From a bacterium (lineage in GTDB: Bacteria; Sumerlaeota; Sumerlaeia; SLMS01), in NCBI GenBank assembly GCA_016125005.1, contig WGMQ01000005.1:1-64000 (forward strand): DNA of 64,000 nucleotides, given 5' to 3'. Made by a program: the position numbers and the translations under genes. Below are positions 1 to 8,465 of this stretch, piece by piece. Numbering within the stretch: position 1 is the stretch's first letter; the number at the start of each line of letters is the position of its first letter. The notes under the pieces are model-generated. The model searched no databases and was not told the DNA's origin. It was given only the letters and a program-made list of their open reading frames with translations.

Positions 1-635
1 ACCAGAATGGTCCACCGAGCCCAGCGCGTCGTCAGCCAAAGCCGGAGCGACTTGATCGGTAGAATGGTCAGCGGAAGAAAGTACCAGAAGAAGAACGCGA
101 CAATGTGGTTGATGGTCGCTCCGATCAGGACCAGGTCGATCACGATGTAAATCGACAAGACGACGGTCGAGGCCCAACCCGTGAGCAACCCCCAGATGAC
201 GCTCCCGAGGACCACCTCGGAATCGCTCATGCGCGTGAGGTAGAGTTCCACCAGCTCGTCGCCGGTCCGCGTCGTCGCGAAACAGAGAAACATGAGCGGT
301 GGAAGAAGGAACCCCAGCGGAAACATCACGATGGCAAGTGCAAGGCGGATCCGCAAGGATGGGTAGAAGATAAGCAGAGGGAGCCAGAGGTGCAGGATGA
401 GCCCGCTGAAGAAGAGTATCCTCATCGCGGTGCCGCGCTTCCAAGGCGCCAGATAGACATAGAGCGGATTGTCGCGGCGACATTTCCAAAGCGCGAGCAA
501 ATCGGTGGCGGAGTGAGCCTTGGCCTCGACTGTAGCCGCGCGAACCGCCTCGCGTTCGCGCGCATGCTGTGTATAGACAGAGCGATTCTGCTCGCTCAGC
601 GAAGGCGCTTTCGGCTCGGTCCCTGACGGCTCCAT
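1..635 (-). CDS. Membrane protein, ABC-2 permease-like (3' truncated by window)
   Basis: The frame is open from an ATG at 635 to the window edge, so about 211 codons are visible. A soluble charged N-terminus of about 70 residues is followed by four hydrophobic stretches (about 71-91, 98-120, 143-171, 177-194). Between the second and third lies TGDELVELYLTRMSDSEVVLG (124-144), which resembles the short loop of ABC-2-type exporter permeases where TGE...LLLTPLS..EIVLGK is common. It lies 72 bp downstream of the importer permease gene on the same strand, so cotranscription is possible. A GTCTATAC element lies in codons 18-22. Function beyond a membrane protein is inference; a similar protein is encoded at 57143-57952. 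Confidence 0.7.
   Translation of the reverse strand, partial: MEPSGTEPKAPSLSEQNRSVYTQHAREREAVRAATVEAKAHSATDLLALWKCRRDNPLYVYLAPWKRGTAMRILFFSGLILHLWLPLLIFYPSLRIRLALAIVMFPLGFLLPPLMFLCFATTRTGDELVELYLTRMSDSEVVLGSVIWGLLTGWASTVVLSIYIVIDLVLIGATINHIVAFFFWYFLPLTILPIKSLRLWLTTRWARWTIL
571..578 (+). repeat. GTATAGAC element 1
   Basis: Exact octamer on the plus strand, inside the membrane protein gene; read in the coding sense it gives GTC TAT ACA (Val-Tyr-Thr). Flank: AG on the 3' side. Confidence 0.75.
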
Positions 636-707
636 GAAACCCTCCCCCCCGCGTGACCCAACCGTGGCAATTCATCGCGAAGAGTCGAAAGACACAAGGG
701 GAACTCC

Positions 708-1586
708 CTACTTCTCCAAGCCCCAGCGACGCCGCACGGCGCGTTCGGCCGTTCCGAAGATCAGCAGGTCCACCAGCAGCCCGATCGCGAGGATCGTGAT
801 GACCGACGCGAACATCAGCGCCATGTCGTTGAAGTCGCGACCGACCTGAAGCTGGGCGCCAATGCCCGCCACATCCGCGCGGATCAGCTCCGCCGCCATG
901 AGCGCACGCCACGCAAACGTCCAGCCCACCTTAAGCCCGCCAAGCAACTCGGGAAGCGCCGCAAAAAAGAGCACGTCCTTCGCCAATGCCAGTCGCTTGG
1001 CCCCGAGGACACGCCCCACCTTTGTATAGATCGGCGGCACGTTGCGGATCGCCCCCTCGGTGCTGATCGCGATGGCGAACAGGGCCCCGAGGACGATCAC
1101 CAGGATGATCGCATTCTCGTTGATGCCAACCCAGATGAGGGCAAACGGCAGCCAGCAGATGCTCGGCAGCGATTGCAGCGAAAGCACCATGGAACCGATG
1201 GTTTGGCGCACATACCAGTTGCGCGCGATGAGCGTCCCGAGCGCCACGCCGCCCACCACCGACACACTGTACCCGATGGCCATGCGACCGAAACTGCTCA
1301 ACGTCGATGCCAGCAGCGAGCCGTCGGAGACGATCCGCTGGAACGCCGCCAGCACGCTTCCCGGATGCACCAGGTGGAACACACCCTCGGTGTCTATGCG
1401 CGGTCCGATCAGCGGTGGGAAGAGATACGTTGGCACGCCCGAGAAGGCCGTCACCAGTTCCCACAGGATCATCAGCCCCAGGATGAAGGCCACGCGGATA
1501 GCAAACGCCGCCCACGGCGACGGCTGGTTCTGAATCTTGATCGCAGCGCCACGCACCTGCACGCTGTCCATGCTCGCATTGCTCAT
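708..1586 (-). CDS. ABC importer permease, SsuC/TauC-type
   Basis: This 292-residue integral membrane protein has the BPD_transp_1 layout of nitrate/sulfonate/taurine permeases: a cytoplasmic N-terminus of about 25 residues, a first TM near 27-48, and further TM segments from about 100 to 275. The cytoplasmic EAA loop that docks on the ATPase is visible around residues 178-222, with GAIRNVPPIYTKVGRVLGA and LGGLKVGW. Its ATG overlaps the TGA of the binding-protein gene by 4 nt (ATGA), which implies translational coupling. It would form the membrane channel of the importer with the ATPase at 2626-3477. The substrate cannot be read from the sequence; sulfonate or taurine is favoured by family and by the sulfate-assimilation genes at 18.6-20.8 kb. 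Confidence 0.88.
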   Translation of the reverse strand: MSNASMDSVQVRGAAIKIQNQPSPWAAFAIRVAFILGLMILWELVTAFSGVPTYLFPPLIGPRIDTEGVFHLVHPGSVLAAFQRIVSDGSLLASTLSSFGRMAIGYSVSVVGGVALGTLIARNWYVRQTIGSMVLSLQSLPSICWLPFALIWVGINENAIILVIVLGALFAIAISTEGAIRNVPPIYTKVGRVLGAKRLALAKDVLFFAALPELLGGLKVGWTFAWRALMAAELIRADVAGIGAQLQVGRDFNDMALMFASVITILAIGLLVDLLIFGTAERAVRRRWGLEK

Positions 1587-2626
1587 GGCGTGTCGGCAGC
1601 CTTCTCGATTCGCGTCTGGGCCTCGTGCAGCGGGCCGTCCACCAGCAAACGTTTCACGTCAAACACTGGCTGCGTGTAGAAGCCCAGTTCCTTCCCCTTC
1701 TGGAAGAAGCGCTCGAAGGAAGTCAGGTCGGGCTCCACCGTGAAGCGGCAGCGCGCCAGCGATTTTTCCAGCACGCTCTCCGCCAGCTTCTTCCCCGAGA
1801 CCTTCTCGATCTGCGCGTTGATTTCCGGCACGAAGCGCGCCGAATCGTCGGCCAGTTCATCGGTGATGCGGATGTGGGCCTCCAGAAACTTGCCCACCAG
1901 GTCGGGGTGCTTCTCCAGGAACTCGGCCCGCGCCACGACGGAGGTCAGCGCAAAGCGGCCGCTCTCCCAAAGATCCTTTTCTTCCGCGATGACGACAACG
2001 AGACCTGCCTCCTCCAGCCGCGACGCCCACGGCTCCGGGAGCCACGCGGCGTCGAGCTGATCCTTCTCGAAGAGGTTCATGGTGTCGGGGTTCGCCACGG
2101 GGATCACCTCGGTTTCACCGGCCCCGCGACCGAGCTTCGATCCGAGCTTCGCGGTGATGTAGTGCCGCGCCGAGATGTCCTGGGTGTTGGCAAGCTGCGG
2201 CGTCGCGATCTTCTTCCCCTTCAGGTCCTCCAGCTTCGCGATGCCGCGCTTTTTGTTGCCGACGATCACGATACCGTTCTCCGCCGAACCGGCGATGAGG
2301 CGAACCTCTTTGCCGTCGCTCTTCAGGAACCCGTTGATCGCCGGCGAGGGACCCACATAGGCCACATCGAGCTGACCTGCGTAGATGGCCTCGATCACCG
2401 ACGGACCCGCGTTGAAGGGCACCGCCTTGAAGGCCACGTCCGGCCCGAGGGCCTTCTCGAAGTCACCCCGCTGGATGCCCACCAGCGCCTGCGCGTGCGT
2501 CACGTTGGGGAAATAGCCCATGGTGAAGGTCGGCTTCTTCCCGCCATCCTCCGTCTTCTCTCCGCCGCAGGAAACCAGCACCGCCGCGATCAGCATGAAC
2601 AAGCCCGTGAGTAGCGTGCGATTCAT
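1583..2626 (-). CDS. ABC importer substrate-binding lipoprotein, SsuA family
   Basis: The protein has 347 residues. The N-terminus is a lipoprotein signal with lipobox LVSC and acylated Cys20, followed by the polar start of the mature protein. The opening MGYFPNVTHAQALVGIQRG and the later DLKGKKIATP and AAWLPEPWAS blocks are typical of SsuA/TauA-type periplasmic binding proteins of the NMT1-like fold. A much longer reading frame runs upstream to 3202, but that part is the antisense-frame shadow of the ATPase gene. The ATG at 2626 is chosen because it starts the signal peptide, overlaps the ATPase stop codon by one base (TAATG) and has AAGGAGAAGGA just upstream. A degenerate parS-like 16-mer lies in its 3' part (1650-1665). 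The ligand is unknown; alkanesulfonate is the best guess. Confidence 0.88.
   Translation of the reverse strand: MNRTLLTGLFMLIAAVLVSCGGEKTEDGGKKPTFTMGYFPNVTHAQALVGIQRGDFEKALGPDVAFKAVPFNAGPSVIEAIYAGQLDVAYVGPSPAINGFLKSDGKEVRLIAGSAENGIVIVGNKKRGIAKLEDLKGKKIATPQLANTQDISARHYITAKLGSKLGRGAGETEVIPVANPDTMNLFEKDQLDAAWLPEPWASRLEEAGLVVVIAEEKDLWESGRFALTSVVARAEFLEKHPDLVGKFLEAHIRITDELADDSARFVPEINAQIEKVSGKKLAESVLEKSLARCRFTVEPDLTSFERFFQKGKELGFYTQPVFDVKRLLVDGPLHEAQTRIEKAADTP
1650..1665. promoter_or_regulatory. Degenerate parS-like sequence
   Basis: CGTTTCACGTCAAACA matches the ParB target TGTTTCACGTGAAACA at 14 of 16 positions. It sits in codons for VFDVK of the binding protein, so it could be chance. ParB often tolerates one or two changes, which makes this a possible secondary site; the mismatch at the central dyad weakens it. 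Confidence 0.3.
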
Positions 2627-3477
2627 TAGATTCCTTCTCCTTGCATGACGATTCCGTCTTCCTGGCGAATGGCGTTTTCCGGCTGCCAATCGGGATCGAG
2701 TTCCCGGGCCGCCACGATGTCGACTTCCGTTTTGATGTCCTGATGCAGGTCGTTGATAAAGGCTGAAAGCTCGTTCGACGTCTTCTGCCTCGGGTGGGCG
2801 AACGGCACGCGGACGATGCGCTTGATGCTCCCCGGCGGCGCCGTCATGATCATCACGCGGTCGGACAGGTAGACCGCCTCCGAGAGATGATGCGTCACGA
2901 AGAGGATCGTCGTGCGCGTTTCCTCCCAGATGCGCTGCAACTCGTCCTGCAACACATCGCGTGTCTGCGCGTCCAGCGCACTGAATGGCTCGTCCATCAG
3001 CAGGATGCGCGGCTCCAGCGCCAGTGCCCGCGCGATCGAGACGCGCTGCCTCATGCCGCCGGAAAGCTGGTGCGGATACGACTCGGCAAACTTGGACAAA
3101 TGGACCATGCGCAGGTACTGCATGGCCTTTTCCTGCCGGTCCTTCGGCGCCATCCCGGCCAGCTTGAGACCGTACTCCACATTGTGGCGCACCGTCATCC
3201 AAGGCATCAGCCCGTGCTCCTGAAAGACCACGGCGCGATCGGGACCCGGCTCCTTGACCTCCACCCCATCCACAAGCACCTTCCCCGCCGAGGGCTCATC
3301 GAGCCCCGCAAGCAGGTTCAGCAAGGTCGACTTACCACATCCCGAGGGCCCAATGATCGAGAAGAACTCCCCCGACTGGATGTTGAACGTGGTGGGCGAA
3401 AGCGCCTGAACCCGCCCCATGCCGCCCTTGCCGGGGCGCTGGAAGAACTTCTGAACGCTTTGAAACTCGATGGACAC
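2626..3477 (-). CDS. ABC importer ATPase, SsuB/TauB/NrtD-type
   Basis: The 283-residue ATPase has all catalytic motifs: Walker A GPSGCGKST (43-51), Q-loop VVFQEHGLMPW (Q86), signature LSGGM (138-142), Walker B ILLMDEP (158-164), D-loop SALD and the switch histidine in VTHH (196-197). The FQEHGLMPWMTV block is characteristic of the nitrate/sulfonate/taurine subfamily. It is the first gene of a minus-strand operon: ATPase, binding lipoprotein, permease, with overlaps of 1 and 4 nt. A divergent large secreted protein gene begins 175 bp away. The extra 60 residues after the ATPase core are charged and of unknown role. Confidence 0.92.
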   Translation of the reverse strand: MSIEFQSVQKFFQRPGKGGMGRVQALSPTTFNIQSGEFFSIIGPSGCGKSTLLNLLAGLDEPSAGKVLVDGVEVKEPGPDRAVVFQEHGLMPWMTVRHNVEYGLKLAGMAPKDRQEKAMQYLRMVHLSKFAESYPHQLSGGMRQRVSIARALALEPRILLMDEPFSALDAQTRDVLQDELQRIWEETRTTILFVTHHLSEAVYLSDRVMIMTAPPGSIKRIVRVPFAHPRQKTSNELSAFINDLHQDIKTEVDIVAARELDPDWQPENAIRQEDGIVMQGEGI

Positions 3478-3600
3478 GAAAAGTCGCCTAACCCGATCAG
3501 AATGGTAGGGATTAGAGACCGGACTCCCCGGACGGCGTCAAGAGGGAAGGGCGATCCTTCCTAAGCGGCTGTGCGTTACCAATTGCCCACGGCTACAACT

Positions 3601-3616
3601 TGTGATCGACATCACC
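3601..3616. promoter_or_regulatory. CRP/FNR-family-like operator
   Basis: TGTGATCGACATCACC fits the TGTGA-N6-TCACA pattern at 9 of 10 specified bases and contains a perfect inverted repeat GTGAT-cgac-ATCAC. It lies 37 bp before the start of the large secreted protein gene, in the 175-bp divergent intergenic region. No CRP-type regulator is encoded in the window, so the binding protein is inferred. Confidence 0.4.
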
Positions 3617-3652
3617 ATGATCGTATCGAGTATGTGTCTCCGGGGGAAAACC

Positions 3653-6600
3653 ATGATTTCTCGTGATGTAGCGTTCAGCGTCGGTCGTCGCGCGCGGTAT
3701 TTGGTGCTTGTTGCGATGCTGTTCATCTCTGTGGGCCGGGTCGTCGGGGCCACAAATCTGGCGCCAGTCCTGAACATCACGGCGCCGGCGGGCAACCAAA
3801 CGGTGCCGCACACGACCACCACCTACGAGGTTCTGGGGAGCGCCACCGATGAGGACGGTCAGGTGGCCAGCATCCAGTGGCAGGTGAATGGCGGGGCTGT
3901 CCAATCCACGACCAGCACGCTCGAATGGCGCCTCGTTCTGCCGCTGTCATTCGGAGGGAATGTTCTGGATGCCTGGGCGATAGACGATAGAGGAGAATCG
4001 AGCGCCACGGTGCGACGAACCATCACGCGGTCGGCTCCAAACCTGGCGCCAAGCGTTTCGATAACCACCCCCGCGAACGGAACCGTCTATCCGTATTCAA
4101 CTGACTGGATTGGCGTTGAATGCACTGCGGCGGATTCTGATGGAGGCATTGCCTCTGTGCAGTTATGGATCAACGGTGTACCGCTTACCGTAAGCCGCAA
4201 CGGGACTCGGTGGCAAGGATACGGTTCGCTCGGGATAGGCGAGAACATCATCGAGGCTAGAGCAACAGACAATCTCGGGGCAACGAGCGCGATAGCCCGC
4301 GTGGTCGTCAACCGGGGCGAGACGCGCCTTCCTCCATCGCTTGAGATCGTGGCTCCTGCCGCAGACCTGACCGTTGAGCCAAGCAATTCGAGCAGTTACG
4401 GCATACAAATCAGGGGCACCACAACTGTCACTGACGCTCCAGTCAGCACTGTGCGATGGCGGCAGAATGGCGGGGCGCTCAACTCAGCATTGGGCACAGC
4501 CAGTTGGCAGTTTAATGCGGACCTGATAGTCGGAGTCAATTTCTTCGAGGTGTATGCAGTCGATAGCGCCGGGCTGACCAGTCAGATAAGGACACGGACG
4601 ATCACACGTCCCCCGGCGAATTACCCTCCAGTCGTTGTCTTCAGTCAGCCGTCCGGAGATCAGGAGGTCGAAGCGGACGTCAGCGAGATGCCGATAAGCG
4701 GTTCGGCCTTCGATAGTGACGGGACCGTTGATTTGGTCAGGTGGCGAGTCAACGGTGGGGAACTGCAGTTTGTCACGGGCACCACTGAATGGGCCTTCAC
4801 AGCACCTTTGTCCTTCGGCCTGAATGTGATTGAGGTGGTCGCGGTGGACAATCTCGGTCTGGAAGGTGCGGCGTCGCTGAAGGTGCTGAGGCGTGGCGTC
4901 GCCGCGCCAGCCAATGACTCCTTCTCCAGCGCTACGCTCATTCTATCGCTCTCCGGCACGAGTGGCGCCGAAAATCAGGGAGCATCGCGCGAGGCGGGCG
5001 AGCCCGATCACTGGTCCACCTCGCCAGGGTACGGGACGCTATGGTGGAAATACACGGCGGACGCCATTGCGACCGTCAATTTCAGCACTTGTGGCAGCGG
5101 TATCGACACGGTCATGGCCATGTACCTTGGCGACTCGGTAGACTCGTTGGAGTTGGTCATGCGGAATGACAATTCCAGCTCGTGTCCACCGGCCAGCGGG
5201 ATTCAGTTCACCTCCACCCCCGGGGTTACCTACATAATCGCCGCGGGGAGCTACGACGTGGACTCGAGAGGGACGCTGATCCTCCGATGGACCGTCACCC
5301 CGAACAAGAAGCCTGTTGCGGCGATTACAAGTCCAACGGGCAACACCGATGTCGCCCACAACCTGGAATCGTTCGCGTTCTCCGGCAGAGCTTCCGATGG
5401 GGATGGTCGGGTGACGGGGGTCCGTTGGCGTGTGAATGGCTCCCCCTTCCAAATGGCCACGGGCAGTTATACGTGGGACTTTAGCGCGCCGCTGATAGTG
5501 GGAGAGAATTTGGTCGAGGTTCAGGCCATCGACGATTTAGGTGACGTTGGACCAATTGTCAGCCGCACGATCAACCGTGCGGCAGAGGACTCGTTCTCGC
5601 TCCCGTCCACCTGGTATTTTGCCGAGGGAGCAACGCTGGACTTCCTTCAGACCTTCGTGCTGATGGCCAACCCCTTCCCGGAAACTCGTCGTGTTAGAAT
5701 GGACCTGCTGTTCGAGTCGGGTCCGGCAGACTCGCGCTTCTACGACCTTCCGCCAAATAGCCGCGTGACGGTGGACTTGGAGACTCTAAACCCCACCTAC
5801 AAGGGAGGGGTTTCAACGGTCCTGACGGAGGTCAACGGACAGGGTTTTGCAGCGGAACGAACCATGTATGTGCGCATGGACAGCTCGGGACGTTGGAACG
5901 CCGCCCACGCAGCGTCCGGGGTTGTCTCACCTGAGCCCGAATGGTTCTTTCCGGAAGGATCAACCGGTCAGGCGGGCCCCGCCCAGGCTCCATTCCAGAC
6001 CTTCATCCTGCTGGCGAACCCCCATGCCGTCCCTGTTTCGGTCGATGTAAGCTACTATCCCGAAGGGAAATCTACCATAACTGAGGGTGTGGTCCTGGGG
6101 CCCAAGAGCCGTCTGACCCTCGAACCGGGAAAACGCTTCTCGGCACTCCGGTCTGTGCCGTTCTCCACCCGTGTCAGGTCCACCGGCCCCGAGGGAATCC
6201 TTGGTGAACGGGCCATGTGGTGGTCGGACACGGATTGGGTCTATTCCCCCTTCATGGGCGGGACCGCATCCCCAGGCCTCCCAGAGCTGTCCAATACGTG
6301 GTACTTTGCGGAGGGAGACACGCGGGGGTTCAGCGAGTTCATTTTGCTCGTCAATCCCAACTCAACAACCACGAGAGTCACCCTCAGCTACTCTTCCCAG
6401 CCGTGGGATCTGGCACCCAACTCGAGAACGACAGTGGAAGTACCTTGGCTTCAAGGGTTGAGGCACGGAACAACGATCAAGGCGACAAACCTGATTGCGG
6501 TGGAGCGCTCCATGTACTGGAGCAGAGGTCGTTTCGGTTGGGTTGATGGGCACACCTCGATCGCCTCGCCGCACACCGCTTTGCGCTGGCTTCTCGCCGA

Positions 6601-7039
6601 GGGAGCGGCCGTTCCTCTGGCCGTCGGAAGAATGGATACACAAATCCTCCTCTATAACCCGTCTTCGCAACCGGCTACGATTACGCTCCGGTTCCTGATC
6701 GATGGCGCCCCGCCTGTTACTCGAACGCTCAACTTGGCAAGCAAAGCGGCCACCAACTACATGACCATTCAGGACGCCGCCTTGCGAGACCGAGGCTTTG
6801 CGACGGATGTGACCTCCAGCGTGCCAATCGTGGTCGAGCGATCCATGTATTTCGATGGCGACCGCCCCGAGCCCATCGAACGGATCGGCGGAACGTGCTC
6901 GATGGGTATTCCGCTCGACGTGACAGACCCGTTGAAATCCATTGAACAGACGTCTGGGTTCGGTGCAGGCCCATCGATGCCGACCCTTTCCATTCCGACG
7001 CCAACCCCCACACCGACCGTCACGCCACGGAGACCGTAG
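3653..7039 (+). CDS. Large secreted protein: Ig-like repeats, PPC-like domain, DUF5719-like repeats
   Basis: The protein has 1128 residues. The ATG at 3653 is chosen because it begins a signal peptide (MISRDVAF, hydrophobic YLVLVAMLFISV, cleavage near VVGA) and follows GGGGGA; an upstream in-frame ATG at 3602 would place 17 polar residues in front. Four Ig-like modules come first, each with a V.I..P.....V start and an N.IEV.A.D..G end. Residues about 418-560 resemble a PPC (pre-peptidase C-terminal) domain with NDSFSSATLI and GTLWWKYTA. Another Ig-like module follows. The last 460 residues hold four copies of a [TE]WYFAEG...Q[TS]F[IV]L..NP unit as in DUF5719. The tail is a TPTPTPTVTP linker with no sorting signal. 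It is probably an extracellular adhesive or structural protein; no catalytic site is recognised. Confidence 0.8.
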   Translation: MISRDVAFSVGRRARYLVLVAMLFISVGRVVGATNLAPVLNITAPAGNQTVPHTTTTYEVLGSATDEDGQVASIQWQVNGGAVQSTTSTLEWRLVLPLSFGGNVLDAWAIDDRGESSATVRRTITRSAPNLAPSVSITTPANGTVYPYSTDWIGVECTAADSDGGIASVQLWINGVPLTVSRNGTRWQGYGSLGIGENIIEARATDNLGATSAIARVVVNRGETRLPPSLEIVAPAADLTVEPSNSSSYGIQIRGTTTVTDAPVSTVRWRQNGGALNSALGTASWQFNADLIVGVNFFEVYAVDSAGLTSQIRTRTITRPPANYPPVVVFSQPSGDQEVEADVSEMPISGSAFDSDGTVDLVRWRVNGGELQFVTGTTEWAFTAPLSFGLNVIEVVAVDNLGLEGAASLKVLRRGVAAPANDSFSSATLILSLSGTSGAENQGASREAGEPDHWSTSPGYGTLWWKYTADAIATVNFSTCGSGIDTVMAMYLGDSVDSLELVMRNDNSSSCPPASGIQFTSTPGVTYIIAAGSYDVDSRGTLILRWTVTPNKKPVAAITSPTGNTDVAHNLESFAFSGRASDGDGRVTGVRWRVNGSPFQMATGSYTWDFSAPLIVGENLVEVQAIDDLGDVGPIVSRTINRAAEDSFSLPSTWYFAEGATLDFLQTFVLMANPFPETRRVRMDLLFESGPADSRFYDLPPNSRVTVDLETLNPTYKGGVSTVLTEVNGQGFAAERTMYVRMDSSGRWNAAHAASGVVSPEPEWFFPEGSTGQAGPAQAPFQTFILLANPHAVPVSVDVSYYPEGKSTITEGVVLGPKSRLTLEPGKRFSALRSVPFSTRVRSTGPEGILGERAMWWSDTDWVYSPFMGGTASPGLPELSNTWYFAEGDTRGFSEFILLVNPNSTTTRVTLSYSSQPWDLAPNSRTTVEVPWLQGLRHGTTIKATNLIAVERSMYWSRGRFGWVDGHTSIASPHTALRWLLAEGAAVPLAVGRMDTQILLYNPSSQPATITLRFLIDGAPPVTRTLNLASKAATNYMTIQDAALRDRGFATDVTSSVPIVVERSMYFDGDRPEPIERIGGTCSMGIPLDVTDPLKSIEQTSGFGAGPSMPTLSIPTPTPTPTVTPRRP

Positions 7040-7080
7040 CGATCAGGCCGGTCATGTTGGACCAGAGCTTTGAATCCCGG

Positions 7081-7115
7081 GGAGTGGCAGTTCCGATCAA
7101 CGGAACCGCCACTCC
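7081..7115 (+). terminator. Terminator-like hairpin after the secreted protein gene
   Basis: GGAGTGGCaGTTCCG and CGGAACCGCCACTCC form a 15-bp stem with one mismatch around a 5-base loop (ATCAA), 41 bp after the stop codon. There is no T-run directly behind it, so factor-independent termination is not certain. Confidence 0.5.
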
Positions 7116-7235
7116 CCCGCTCCCACTGCTTGACACCGCTTTTCCTCCTCCAACCCAATGGCGGCCTGAGTTCACCCGGTCGCCCGGCTTCGTGCCCGCC
7201 GACCGCGATTTCATGGAAGGCAGCTCCCCCAACCG

Positions 7236-8375
7236 ATGAAAATCCACGAGTATCAGGCGAAGGAACTTCTCGCAAAGTTCGGCGTCCCCACCCCCAAGGG
7301 CAAGGTTGCCACGACTGTTGACGAAGCTGTCAAGATCGCGCAGGACCTCATGTGCTGGCCCCTGGTGGTCAAGGCGCAGGTTCACGCCGGTGGCCGCGGC
7401 AAGGCCGGCGGCGTCAAGGTGGTGAAGGACATGGAGGCCCTCAAGGCCGCCGCCGAGTTCATCCTCAACCTCACCATCAAGGGCATCAAGGTCCGCAAGG
7501 TCCTGGTCGAGCCCGGTGTGGACATCAAGAAGGAGATCTACCTCGGCGTGATCCTCGACCGCGCCACCCAGCGCCCCGTCGTCATGGCTTGCGCCGAAGG
7601 CGGCGTCGAGATCGAGGAGCTGGCGGTCACCAACCCCGACGCGATCCTCAAGCTTGGCCTTCCCCCCACCTACGGCTTCCGTCCGCACCACACGCGCGAG
7701 ATCGCTTCCTTCCTCGGCATTCCTGCCACCGCGCTCAAGTCCTTCAACGCCATCTGCAACGGCCTGATTCAGTCGTTCTACGCCGTTGATGCTTCGCTCG
7801 CCGAGATCAACCCGCTGGCGATCCTCGGCAACGGCGAGGCGCTGGCCTGCGACGCGAAGTTCAACTTCGACGAGAACGCACTCTACAAGCACCCGGACGT
7901 CGAGGCGCTGCGCGACGACGGCGAAGAGGAGCCCCTTGAGGTTGTCGCCCGCGAGAAGAAGCTGAACTATGTGAAGCTCGAAGGCCAGATCGGCTGCATC
8001 GTCAACGGTGCCGGCCTGGCGATGGGCACCATGGACATCGTGAAGCACTTCGGCGGCGAGCCCGCGAACTTCCTCGACATCGGCGGCGGCGCCAAGGCCG
8101 AGCAGGTGGCCGATGCGCTCCAGCTCATCACCTCCGACAAGGCCGTGAACACGATCTTCTTCAACATCTTCGGCGGCATCGTGCGCTGCGACCTCGTGGC
8201 GCAGGGCATCCTGGATGCACTCCAGAAGCTTCCCGACTTCAACGTGCCGATCGTCATCCGTCTTTCCGGCACCAACGAGGAGAAGGCCCGCGCCATGTTG
8301 CAGGGCACGGCCCTCACCATTGCCGCCACCATGGCGGAAGGCGCCCAGAAAGCCGTCGCTATCAGCAAGCGCTGA
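7236..8375 (+). CDS. sucC: Succinyl-CoA synthetase (ADP/GDP-forming) beta subunit
   Basis: The enzyme couples succinyl-CoA to succinate with ATP or GTP formation in the TCA cycle. The 379-residue length is normal. The start [18 protein letters not shown] and the ATP-grasp blocks [23 protein letters not shown] and [11 protein letters not shown] are diagnostic, as are [18 protein letters not shown] and [11 protein letters not shown] in the C-terminal ligase domain. The gene normally forms a sucCD pair, but no alpha subunit follows; a hairpin and an unrelated membrane-protein gene come next. The ATG has only a weak GGAAGGCAG-type ribosome site about 14 nt upstream. Confidence 0.96.
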   Translation: MKIHEYQAKELLAKFGVPTPKGKVATTVDEAVKIAQDLMCWPLVVKAQVHAGGRGKAGGVKVVKDMEALKAAAEFILNLTIKGIKVRKVLVEPGVDIKKEIYLGVILDRATQRPVVMACAEGGVEIEELAVTNPDAILKLGLPPTYGFRPHHTREIASFLGIPATALKSFNAICNGLIQSFYAVDASLAEINPLAILGNGEALACDAKFNFDENALYKHPDVEALRDDGEEEPLEVVAREKKLNYVKLEGQIGCIVNGAGLAMGTMDIVKHFGGEPANFLDIGGGAKAEQVADALQLITSDKAVNTIFFNIFGGIVRCDLVAQGILDALQKLPDFNVPIVIRLSGTNEEKARAMLQGTALTIAATMAEGAQKAVAISKR

Positions 8376-8403
8376 TTCCTCCACCCCTTCTCGACGAAGC
8401 ACC

Positions 8404-8441
8404 AAGGCGCGGGCCGCAGTTACCACTGCCACCCGCGCCTT
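8404..8441 (+). terminator. Hairpin after sucC
   Basis: AAGGCGCGGG pairs with CCCGCGCCTT (10 bp), with an inner GCAGT/ACTGC stem and a TACC loop. It lies 28 bp after the sucC stop and 24 bp before the next start. No U-tract follows. Confidence 0.5.
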
Positions 8442-8465
8442 CGCCTATCCGGGAGCAGTCGAACG

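Noticed and set aside
1583-3202. 539-codon form of the binding-protein gene
   Set aside because: The first 190 codons are an antisense-frame shadow of the ATPase gene; signal peptide and overlap define the start at 2626.
7020-8432. 470-codon minus-strand ORF opposite sucC
   Set aside because: Shadow of sucC; overlaps the terminator-like hairpins.
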